From Desulfobacteraceae bacterium (GTDB lineage Bacteria > Desulfobacterota > DSM-4660 > Desulfatiglandales > HGW-15): 13,026 bases of DNA. This document shows positions 6,257-12,547 of the stretch, piece after piece. The notes under the pieces are model-generated. The model was not told where the DNA came from. It worked only from the letters and a program-made list of their open reading frames with translations, and searched no databases. Location of the stretch: positions 1 to 13,026 of the forward strand of contig RPPU01000058.1 of assembly GCA_003819975.1 (NCBI GenBank), read 5' to 3'. The translations under genes and the position numbers were made by a program. Positions within the stretch are counted from its first letter, which is position 1. Each line of letters begins with the position of its first letter.

Positions 6257-6556
6257 ATGTATAAAATGGAGAGTCCCGCCATCTTTGAAGAGACGGATGC
6301 CCAAATGAGTCCAAAACTTTTTGAGGATCATGTCGAGCCTTTAATTGAAGCCCATAAGCGTTCCCTGGCCCGCGAAGTGGCTGAAGGGGATGAGCCCACC
6401 GTAAAAAAATTAAACGAAAAATTCTGGGAAGAATTCGGCGAAAACGCACCCGCGCAGGTCGTGACTTTTTTCGAAGCCTTGTTGCAGGCCAAAAAACTGC
6501 TGGCTAATGTCGAGCAAATTCGAAAAAATTGGCAAGACACAAAAGACCAACAATAG
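6257..6556 (+). CDS. Small charged protein of unknown function
   Basis: A 99-residue, mostly helical and highly charged protein, with many Glu and Lys and no cysteines. There is no signal peptide or membrane segment, so it should be cytoplasmic. I do not recognise the family. GAAGGA (6246-6251) is well spaced from the ATG, and the strong promoter at 6173-6201 directly precedes it, so it is likely a real, monocistronic gene. An in-frame ATG three codons later is a possible alternative start. It converges with the ABC transporter operon, with only 22 bp between the two stop codons and no obvious terminator in between, so the two transcripts may overlap. Confidence 0.7.
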   Translation: MYKMESPAIFEETDAQMSPKLFEDHVEPLIEAHKRSLAREVAEGDEPTVKKLNEKFWEEFGENAPAQVVTFFEALLQAKKLLANVEQIRKNWQDTKDQQ

Positions 6557-6578
6557 AAAAATCATTATATTAGGGTGC

Positions 6579-7367
6579 TTAGGCGGAATGCTTGACCGGC
6601 ACGCAGGCCCGGGCCCGGCCGTCGGCGCTTGAGAGGATTTGCACGTCAATGCCGTAGGCCGCTTTCAGGTTTTCAACCGTGATCACCTCGCGGGCCGGAC
6701 CCACGGCCATAAAAGTGCGGTCTTTCATGATGGCTACGGTCGCGTTCAAGAGCAAGGCCTGGTCCGGGAGATGGGTGGTCAACACGGCGGTCAGGCCTTG
6801 GCGGCAAAGGGTTTCGATCAAGGTCAAGGTATTCAGCTGGTTGCGCAGGTCCAGGTGCGAGGTCGGCTCATCCAGAAGCAGCAGTTGGGGGTTCTGGGCC
6901 AAGACCCGCGCGAATAGGGCCATCTGACGTTCGCCGCCGCTGATTTCCGTATAGGATTTTTCCATAAGATGCACGAGCCCGATGGAACGAATGGCCTGTT
7001 CGGCTATGCGGTGATCTTCTTCCGCGGGCATGGCATAGATCGGGATGTAGGGCGCCCGGCCCATGAGCACGAACTCTTTGACCGAATAGGGAAAAGCCGG
7101 TTGATGACCCTGGGGGATAAAACCGATCTGCTTGCCCAGTTCTTTTCGGCCGATGGCATGGATGCCCTGGCCTTGCAGGGTGATGGATCCGGTTTGCAAG
7201 GTTAACAGACCGCCCAGGCAACGCAATAAAGTGGATTTGCCGATGCCGTTCGGCCCGAGAATACAAAAGATTTCTCCCGGCTTAATGGAAAAAGTGACCC
7301 GGTCGAATATGGTCTGTTTCCCGTCATAGGAAAAGCCGGCTTCCCGTATGTCCAATAGGTTCACCAT
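6579..7367 (-). CDS. ABC importer ATP-binding protein, FecE/BtuD type
   Basis: This 262-residue nucleotide-binding subunit powers a type II (BtuCD-like) importer at the cytoplasmic face. Its motifs are complete: Walker A GPNGIGKS (38-45), Q-loop glutamine Q86 in FIPQGHQPAFPYSV, signature ISGGE (142-146, a variant of LSGGQ), Walker B LLLLDEP (162-168), D-loop and H-loop histidine H199. The sequence is typical of siderophore, heme, cobalamin or metal-chelate importers and does not by itself distinguish the substrate. The start codon lies inside the end of the permease gene (7-bp overlap), which implies translational coupling. It is the last gene of the leftward operon. Confidence 0.94.
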   Translation of the reverse strand: MVNLLDIREAGFSYDGKQTIFDRVTFSIKPGEIFCILGPNGIGKSTLLRCLGGLLTLQTGSITLQGQGIHAIGRKELGKQIGFIPQGHQPAFPYSVKEFVLMGRAPYIPIYAMPAEEDHRIAEQAIRSIGLVHLMEKSYTEISGGERQMALFARVLAQNPQLLLLDEPTSHLDLRNQLNTLTLIETLCRQGLTAVLTTHLPDQALLLNATVAIMKDRTFMAVGPAREVITVENLKAAYGIDVQILSSADGRARACVPVKHSA

Positions 7368-8410
7368 CCGGTTTTACGCCTCGTTAAAAGGTAGGCAAAG
7401 AAAGGGGCGCCGATCAAGGCGGTCAGGATTCCGATCGGGATTTCGGCTGCGCTGATGGACCGGGCCACGTCATCGATCAAGACCAGGTAGACGGCTCCGA
7501 TCCAAAGCGAGACCGGAATCATTTTGCCGTGATCCGGTCCCACCAGCATGCGCGCAATATGGGGAATGATCAAGCCCACCCAGCCGATAATACCGCAGAT
7601 CGCCACGGCCGAGGAGGTGATCAGGGTGGCGCAAAGCACCACTACGACTTTGAGACGGCCGGTATCCAGGCCCAGAGAGCGGGCTTCTTCGTCGCCCAGC
7701 GAGAGCACATTGATGCGCCAGCGGATCACCAGCAGGATCGCCATGGGAATCAGCATGGGCAGGAGGGCGGGCAGCAGCAGGGCGTAAGAGGTGCTTGCAA
7801 AACTGCCCATGAGCCAAAAAACGATGGCCGGTAATTTTTCATAGGGGTCGGCGATGTATTTGATGAAAGAGATCAAGGCGGTAAAAAAAGCGCCCACAAT
7901 GGTGCCGGCCAGAACCAGCACGATTTCCGAGGGTTGCTTGTAGAGCCGGCTGATGCCGTAACTCAGGGCTACGGATCCCAAGCCGCAGAGAAATGCCCAG
8001 AGTTGAATGATCAAGATGCTTTTGGAAAAAAGAATGCCCAAAGCGGCGCCGAATCCGGCTCCGGCCGATACGCCCAGGATATAAGGCGAGACCAATGGAT
8101 TGCGGAAGAGTCCCTGAAAGGAAGCGCCGGACACGGACAAACCGGCGCCGACCAGCATGGCGGCCAAGATCCGCACCAACCGCACGTGAATCACCACTTT
8201 TTCCATGACCGGCGGCCAATCCGCTTGCAGGCCCAGGATTTTTGAGAACAGGATCTTGAGGGTCATGAGCGGCGCAATCTCAAAGCGGCCCAGCATCAGG
8301 GAGAAAAAGAAGGCCAAAAGGGGCATACTGCCGAAGAGCAGCCATTGCCGGAGACGGCTCTTATTCCGGGATCGCCGGTCTTTATTTATGTCATTTTCCC
8401 CGACTTTCAC
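7361..8410 (-). CDS. ABC importer permease, FecCD/BtuC family
   Basis: This 349-residue inner-membrane permease should have about ten transmembrane helices, like other BtuC-type subunits. Family landmarks are GASFQGLFRNPLVSPYILG (95-113), the coupling element DEEARSLGLD (240-249), GIIGWVGLIIPHIARML (273-289) and the C-terminal EIPIGILTALIGAPFF (323-338). A basic segment (10-22) precedes the first helix. Translation starts at a GTG whose bases overlap the TGA of the upstream methyltransferase gene (GTGA, 8410-8407), so coupling is likely. As in other BtuC-type importers, two copies would form the channel with two ATPase subunits. Confidence 0.94.
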   Translation of the reverse strand: MKVGENDINKDRRSRNKSRLRQWLLFGSMPLLAFFFSLMLGRFEIAPLMTLKILFSKILGLQADWPPVMEKVVIHVRLVRILAAMLVGAGLSVSGASFQGLFRNPLVSPYILGVSAGAGFGAALGILFSKSILIIQLWAFLCGLGSVALSYGISRLYKQPSEIVLVLAGTIVGAFFTALISFIKYIADPYEKLPAIVFWLMGSFASTSYALLLPALLPMLIPMAILLVIRWRINVLSLGDEEARSLGLDTGRLKVVVVLCATLITSSAVAICGIIGWVGLIIPHIARMLVGPDHGKMIPVSLWIGAVYLVLIDDVARSISAAEIPIGILTALIGAPFFAYLLTRRKTGW

Positions 8411-9255
8411 GCGGGACCGGCTTGCTTGGACCAGGAGAGCACGGCCCAGTGTGTTTTCATGAAAGGCGCGTCCAGAATGCCTTGATCGGTTTGAGTCAAA
8501 TTTTGTTCCAAAAAGGTCCGCAAAGGTTTTTCCTCTTCAAGTTTCAAGTCGTGGATTTTCCAGCGCCAATGATCCATGGCGTCATCGATAGTAAAGAAGC
8601 AGATGCGACTGCGCGATTCCATGAAATCCACATCGGCGTAAATACCCATCTGGTAAAGGATATTGTAAAGATAGATATAAGTGGGATATTCGTGATAGGG
8701 TCGGCCGATGGCATCGTAGAGTTGACGGTCGAAGAGGCGTTCGCCGACGCGCCAGCTCAGGAAGACTTTGCAACGGGCCAAGGCATGCATGCGCGCCAGG
8801 GCCTGGCGGGCGTCCTGCATGACCAGAGCCCGCGAAGCAATGACCGCGTCATGGGGTTGGATCTGCTTTTCAATATCCGGCGCTTCCCAGTTCAGTTGCC
8901 GCCATTCCACATTCACGATCCGCTCGCGCGTCAGTTTTTCCTTCAGATGTTTCAGCATGGGCTCCGACATATCCAGGGCCGTGACTTGTTTCACTTTTTT
9001 AGCCAGAGGCAGGGTCACGACGCCGGTGCCGCAACCCACATCCAGAACCGTCCAATCGGGTTGTAAAGGAACTTTTTGCAGGAATTTTTCGGGATAATCG
9101 TCGTGCTGCGACCATTCGTTATACCGCTCGGCGAATGTGTCCCATTCGAATTTCTTGTTGCGGGCCGAGGCGTCGAGCATGGCCTGGATCCACATTCCGT
9201 TCCAGTCGATTTCTTCGGTGGGTACGCTGGTCCAATCTTTCATGTTCTTTTTCAT
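8407..9255 (-). CDS. Class I SAM-dependent methyltransferase 1 of the importer operon
   Basis: The 282-residue protein has a Rossmann-type methyltransferase core: motif I VLDVGCGTG (70-78), an acidic end of strand 2 at ALDMS (93-97) and the strand-4 region PHDAVIASRAL (134-144). It lacks a signal peptide, so it acts in the cytoplasm. An N-terminal IDWN...W motif (16-22), a WD..AE.Y.EWS segment (38-49) and RPYHEYP (185-191) recur in the second methyltransferase of the operon and mark the two as one family. It sits between a binding-protein gene and the permease gene. The ATG at 9255 lies three bases after the previous stop, with only a weak ribosome site; an ATG four codons later is possible. 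The substrate is unknown; modification of the imported ligand or synthesis of a chelator are both conceivable. Confidence 0.88.
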   Translation of the reverse strand: MKKNMKDWTSVPTEEIDWNGMWIQAMLDASARNKKFEWDTFAERYNEWSQHDDYPEKFLQKVPLQPDWTVLDVGCGTGVVTLPLAKKVKQVTALDMSEPMLKHLKEKLTRERIVNVEWRQLNWEAPDIEKQIQPHDAVIASRALVMQDARQALARMHALARCKVFLSWRVGERLFDRQLYDAIGRPYHEYPTYIYLYNILYQMGIYADVDFMESRSRICFFTIDDAMDHWRWKIHDLKLEEEKPLRTFLEQNLTQTDQGILDAPFMKTHWAVLSWSKQAGPA

Positions 9256-9258
9256 AAA

Positions 9259-10257
9259 TCAATCCGTATTGCCTTGATAGGGTTTTTTGAAATACTTGCG
9301 GTCGAATTCATCGGCCACGGCCTTGACGTCAATATCGGCCATCTGATTGGGGTACATGTGCTTGGCCATCCAGAGCACGCCCAGGCAGGAGGTCAGGTCC
9401 GGGTGGACCCAGCGCGAATACCAGCCGGCGTCGGCATACACTTTTTTATTCTTGACCGCGTCGGTTCCTTGCAGGACCGCATCCGCATAGATATCTTTCA
9501 AGGCGCTCATTTCCGCGCCCCAGGCCAAGACCACCATCATCTGGGGATTCCAAGAGAGGAGCTGTTCCTTGGAAACCACGACCTTGCTGCCTTTGAGGGA
9601 CTCAGCCACGTTGATCCCGCCGGCCATGGCGACCATGCTGGAAAAGTACTGGTCTCCGCCATAGGTAGTCAAGGGATTTCCGACCACGGCATAGACGCGG
9701 ATGCGATCGGTCGGTTGCAGGCCGACGACGCGGCTTTTGGCCAGACCGATAATGCGGTTGAAATCGGCCACCAGTTCGATCCCGCGTTGTTCCCGGTTCA
9801 AAGCTTTGGCCGTGACCAGGATGGATTCCTCGGGCTTGCCTTCCCAGGGCGCGGTGGCCACGGCGATGAGCCCCAGTTTTTCCATTTGGGCCACATCCTG
9901 AGGGCCGCAGAGCACCACGTCCGGTTTCAATTTAAGCAGTTCCTCGGCATTAAAACTGCCGCCCAATACGCCGACGGTCGGCAGGGTCTGCAATTTGGGG
10001 TCCAGACGTTTGAAACTCTCGTAACCGGGCGTGCGCGTGTCCACGCCCACCAGTTTATCCTGCATGTCCAAAGCGTAGATGATCGGCACCTGGAACGGGA
10101 AAGTGACCACCACCCGGTTGACTTCCTTGGGAAGCAGAACGGTGCGGCCGGCCTGGTCCACCAGGCTGCGGGACGGCGCCTGGGCGAAAGCGGTCCATGA
10201 AAGCGCCAGAACCAACACGAGAGCGAAAGAGATTGTTTTTTTTGTCTTATTTTTCAC
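9259..10257 (-). CDS. Periplasmic substrate-binding protein 1 (FecB/BtuF, TroA-like fold)
   Basis: The 332-residue precursor has a Sec signal peptide with a basic start, a hydrophobic core and a likely cut after AFA near residue 25. No lipobox cysteine follows, so the protein is soluble in the periplasm. The mature part begins LVDQAGRTVLLP, the usual opening of iron-complex/cobalamin binding proteins, and contains a long helical linker (about 165-180) and EQLLSWNPQMMVVL, a typical lobe 2 pattern. The C-terminal SCLGVLWMAKHMYP stretch is shared with the second binding protein. The start is a GTG with an excellent AAGGAGG six bases upstream, and it overlaps the end of methyltransferase 2 by 11 bp. 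Ligand unknown. Confidence 0.9.
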   Translation of the reverse strand: MKNKTKKTISFALVLVLALSWTAFAQAPSRSLVDQAGRTVLLPKEVNRVVVTFPFQVPIIYALDMQDKLVGVDTRTPGYESFKRLDPKLQTLPTVGVLGGSFNAEELLKLKPDVVLCGPQDVAQMEKLGLIAVATAPWEGKPEESILVTAKALNREQRGIELVADFNRIIGLAKSRVVGLQPTDRIRVYAVVGNPLTTYGGDQYFSSMVAMAGGINVAESLKGSKVVVSKEQLLSWNPQMMVVLAWGAEMSALKDIYADAVLQGTDAVKNKKVYADAGWYSRWVHPDLTSCLGVLWMAKHMYPNQMADIDVKAVADEFDRKYFKKPYQGNTD

Positions 10258-11071
10258 GATATTCCTCCTTGTGCCAGCCGAGCAGGGCCCAGCGCGAAAC
10301 CAGTTGCCGGGACTGCAGGCCGCGGTTCAATGTTTTCTCCAGATAACCGGCCAGGAAGGCCTCCAGTTTTATTTCTTCTGCGGGGGTCAGGTCTCCGATT
10401 TTCCAGCGGAAGTGCGCCACGGCGTCCGCGAGATCCGCGAAGCCGACGGCCTGCCGGACCCGCAAGACGTTCTGGCGCGCATGGAACCCGAGCTGGTGGA
10501 GCAGATTGTAAAGGATGTCGGTGCCGGGGTATTCGTGGTAGGGGCGGGCCAGATGTCGGTGAACCAGCGCATCCAGGGGCCGCAAACCGAGGCGCCATAC
10601 CAGATAAACCGAACGTTTGGCCAGATGGTGCATTTTCAACAACTGCTCCCGTATATCGGTCAGGCCCAGGGAACGCGAGGCCAAAACCACGTCGTGCGGG
10701 GCCAGATTTTGTTCCGGCCGCACGGCCTGCCAAGGCATCTCCAAACAGTCGATGTTGCGGAGGCCCAGTCGCCGGGTCTTCCGGCGAAGCAGATCGAGCA
10801 TGGCGGCGGACGGGTCCAGGGCGGTCACGGCCGCGACCCTGCGGGCCAGCGGCAGGGCCAGGGCGCCGGAACCGCAGCCGATGTCAAGCAGTTTGTCGGA
10901 CGGCCGCACATCCAACAACGGCAATACCTGTTCGGGCAGGTTGTCATTGCCGCTCCACTGGTCGTATTTGGAAGCGTAATGATCCCAGCGTTCCTTGTTG
11001 TGGTGCCGGCCGGAGACCTCGGCCAGCTTGTCGTTCCAGATGCGGTTCCAGTCGATATGCGAAGAATCCAT
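10247..11071 (-). CDS. Class I SAM-dependent methyltransferase 2 of the importer operon
   Basis: This 274-residue paralogue of methyltransferase 1 has motif I LLDIGCGSG (61-69), ALDPS (84-88) and PHDVVLASRSL (125-135). It shares with its partner the N-terminal IDWN..W (6-11), the WD.YA..Y.QWS segment (29-40), RPYHEYP (176-182) and a C-terminal FRWKI.DL block. No signal peptide is present. The region is visibly more GC-rich than the rest of the window. The ATG at 11071 follows the stop of binding protein 2 by 12 bp and has no clear ribosome site, so it probably relies on coupling to the upstream gene. Its stop overlaps the start of binding protein 1. Substrate unknown. Confidence 0.87.
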   Translation of the reverse strand: MDSSHIDWNRIWNDKLAEVSGRHHNKERWDHYASKYDQWSGNDNLPEQVLPLLDVRPSDKLLDIGCGSGALALPLARRVAAVTALDPSAAMLDLLRRKTRRLGLRNIDCLEMPWQAVRPEQNLAPHDVVLASRSLGLTDIREQLLKMHHLAKRSVYLVWRLGLRPLDALVHRHLARPYHEYPGTDILYNLLHQLGFHARQNVLRVRQAVGFADLADAVAHFRWKIGDLTPAEEIKLEAFLAGYLEKTLNRGLQSRQLVSRWALLGWHKEEYREK

Positions 11072-11083
11072 AACGTAATAACA

Positions 11084-12088
11084 CTAAATGAAATCGGCTT
11101 TCCAGGTCACGCCGTAGAATTTTTTGATGAAATTTTCCGCTTCCTGCCGGATATCGACATCCTTGAAAAGATCCGGCGCGATTTTCTGGGCCAGCCAAAG
11201 CGCGCCCAGGCAGGAAGAGGGGTGTTTTTTCAGGCAGGCGGCGTGCGGCGGCGGTTCCAGGAAAACCGCCGTGTCTTTCACGGCCGTGAGTCCCTGCCAT
11301 TTGGGGTTGTTGAGAATGTCGGCCGGTTTAAGACCCCAGCCGAAGCCGACCACGATGATATCCGGGTTCCATTGCAGGAGTTGTTCCGCGGAAACCGTAA
11401 TGCCGGTGGAACCCTTGACGGCCTCAGTCGCCAGCCGGCCGCCGGCGGCGCGGATCAGGGGTTCGTTGCCGAAATCCCTGCCGATGGTCTGCAGGGGATT
11501 GGGGCCGGCGATGAAATAAACTTTTTTAGGGGCGCGGTCCGGTTGGGAAGCGATCCGCGATTTCACCAGATCCATTTTGCGGAGATAAAAAGAGGCCAGT
11601 TCTTCGGCTTCCTGTTCGCGGCCGATGACCGCGCCGATGAAGCGGATGTTTTCCGGGATCTCCTTTTCGCGGGTCACGACCGCGACCGGAACGTTTACGG
11701 TCTGCATCTGTTCCACGACCTTGCCGGGCTGGCTGAGAATCATTTGCGGGTTGGTTTTCATGGTCGTTTCCAGGTTCAATTCATTGAAGCTGCCGACGAC
11801 CGGGGTTTGTTTGATCCAATCCGGGAACAGGGTGTTGAAGCCGTAATCCTTGGTGGCTTCCAGGGTCAGGCCCACGATCTTGTCGCGGCCGTTGATGGCG
11901 CTGGTGATGGAAAGCATCCAGGGCACGGTGGCGATCAGGCGGTCTACGCGGGCCGGAATCAGCACCTTGCGGCCGGCTTCGTCCACAACGGCGCGGCCGC
12001 CGTCCTGGGCCGAAACCAGGGGACGGATACCGAGAAATAAAACGATCAATGCCGCATAAATCCACATCATTCGTGATTTGTTTTGCAT
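11084..12088 (-). CDS. Periplasmic substrate-binding protein 2 (FecB/BtuF, TroA-like fold)
   Basis: The 334-residue precursor has a signal peptide cut probably after VSA near residue 26, with no lipobox, so the mature protein is periplasmic. It opens AVVDEAGRKVLIPARVDRL, the family's N-terminal strand, and has QLLQWNPDIIVVGFG and SSCLGALWLAQKIAP in lobe 2, parallel to binding protein 1. Overall the two are clearly related but divergent, so they may bind different ligands or the same ligand in different states. The ATG at 12088 is chosen for the perfect AGGAGG just upstream and the clean signal sequence; the frame stays open to 12187. It is the first gene of the leftward six-gene operon. Confidence 0.9.
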   Translation of the reverse strand: MQNKSRMMWIYAALIVLFLGIRPLVSAQDGGRAVVDEAGRKVLIPARVDRLIATVPWMLSITSAINGRDKIVGLTLEATKDYGFNTLFPDWIKQTPVVGSFNELNLETTMKTNPQMILSQPGKVVEQMQTVNVPVAVVTREKEIPENIRFIGAVIGREQEAEELASFYLRKMDLVKSRIASQPDRAPKKVYFIAGPNPLQTIGRDFGNEPLIRAAGGRLATEAVKGSTGITVSAEQLLQWNPDIIVVGFGWGLKPADILNNPKWQGLTAVKDTAVFLEPPPHAACLKKHPSSCLGALWLAQKIAPDLFKDVDIRQEAENFIKKFYGVTWKADFI

Positions 12089-12166
12089 AAAGCCCTCCTG
12101 TGAAAAACAGCAAGAGAAAAGTTCCCCAGGCTGAAACCTGAAGCAATATATGCCAGAAAAGATATG

Positions 12167-12194
12167 ATTAAAGAGTTTATCGCACATAAGTCAA
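12167..12194 (-). promoter_or_regulatory. Candidate promoter of the importer operon
   Basis: On the minus strand, TTGACT (12194-12189) and TTTAAT (12172-12167) are separated by 16 bases; each matches five of six consensus positions. Transcription would start near 12160, giving a leader of about 70 bases before the ATG at 12088. Confidence 0.45.
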
Positions 12195-12218
12195 CCAAAA
12201 ATATGCGCGATTTGCCGG

Positions 12219-12312
12219 AATCCATGTTTTTATCTTTTTGATGTTTGCCAACGAAGCAAGGAAATTTTTTAATACATGCTGGTAAATTTTTCATTTCGGC
12301 AATCCATGTTTT
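12219..12312. repeat. Direct repeat pair AATCCATGTTTT
   Basis: AATCCATGTTTT occurs at 12219-12230 and 12301-12312, 82 bp apart. Similar flanks, CCGG before the first copy and TCGGC before the second, extend the likeness to about 18 bases. Both copies lie upstream of the leftward promoter candidate, so they could be regulator sites. Confidence 0.4.
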
Positions 12313-12318
12313 CATGCA

Positions 12319-12480
12319 ATATATTGTTTTTAAAAGATATTTTTATGTTTCTTGTCTCAAGAGAAGGCGTTCGGGAGGCGGAGAGGACAATGTCGGATTT
12401 TTCAATTAAACATATTAATCATTGATGCCAAATCTTTGCTTTTGAAAACGTTGTTTTTTATTATATATTGTTTGATATAT
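12319..12480. repeat. Direct repeat pair ATATATTGTTT with overlapping inverted repeat
   Basis: ATATATTGTTT occurs at 12319-12329 and 12463-12473. The second copy is part of an inverted repeat ATATAT-N6-ATATAT (12463-12480) that overlaps the candidate -10 of the tupA promoter, a normal place for a repressor operator. AT-rich sequence makes chance matches more likely. Confidence 0.35.
12442..12469 (+). promoter_or_regulatory. Candidate promoter of tupA
   Basis: TTGAAA (12442-12447) and TATATT (12464-12469) are separated by 16 bases, placing a start near 12476 and a leader of about 72 bases. Other placements are possible because the surrounding sequence is AT-rich. Confidence 0.4.
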
Positions 12481-12507
12481 TTTCCAAGATCCGAGAAGGT
12501 CATTTAT

Positions 12508-12524
12508 TCCCGGGATACCCGGGA
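12508..12524 (+). promoter_or_regulatory. GC-rich hairpin in the tupA leader
   Basis: TCCCGGG (12508-12514) pairs perfectly with CCCGGGA (12518-12524) around an ATA loop. It ends about eight bases before the GGGAGG ribosome site (12533-12538). GATCC at 12489-12493 can compete for GGATC at 12522-12526. It may affect translation or message stability; no known riboswitch class is recognised. Confidence 0.4.
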
Positions 12525-12547
12525 TCAAAAAAGGGAGGTTGAAAGGT

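Larger units (their letters stand above)
12089..12547. other. 459-bp divergent control region between the importer operon and tupA
   Basis: AT-rich and without a convincing gene. It holds a leftward promoter candidate (12167-12194), a rightward promoter candidate (12442-12469), two direct-repeat families (AATCCATGTTTT at 12219 and 12301; ATATATTGTTT at 12319 and 12463) and a GC-rich hairpin before tupA (12508-12524). A leftward frame at 12067-12315 overlaps the first importer gene and looks like chance. An 11-codon frame at 12390-12425 with GGAGAGG upstream might be a leader peptide but cannot be supported further. I found no cobalamin riboswitch box. Confidence 0.5.

Noticed and set aside
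9076..10200. A 374-codon plus-strand open frame antisense to binding protein 1 and methyltransferase 1
   Set aside because: Same reasons: opposite clear genes with signal peptide and SAM motifs; no protein family features of its own.
10079..12040. A 653-codon open frame on the plus strand, antisense to the importer operon
   Set aside because: It spans three well-supported leftward genes. Its translation is rich in Gly, Arg, Gln and Phe without any recognisable domain or ribosome site, as expected for a shadow frame in GC-rich coding DNA.
12067..12315. An 82-codon leftward frame upstream of binding protein 2
   Set aside because: It overlaps the signal-peptide end of the importer gene, lacks a ribosome site and covers the promoter candidate and repeats.
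12089..12547. Cobalamin or molybdenum-cofactor riboswitch upstream of the importer or tupA
   Set aside because: No B12-box-like sequence and no recognisable Moco RNA core were found by eye; only simple hairpins are present.
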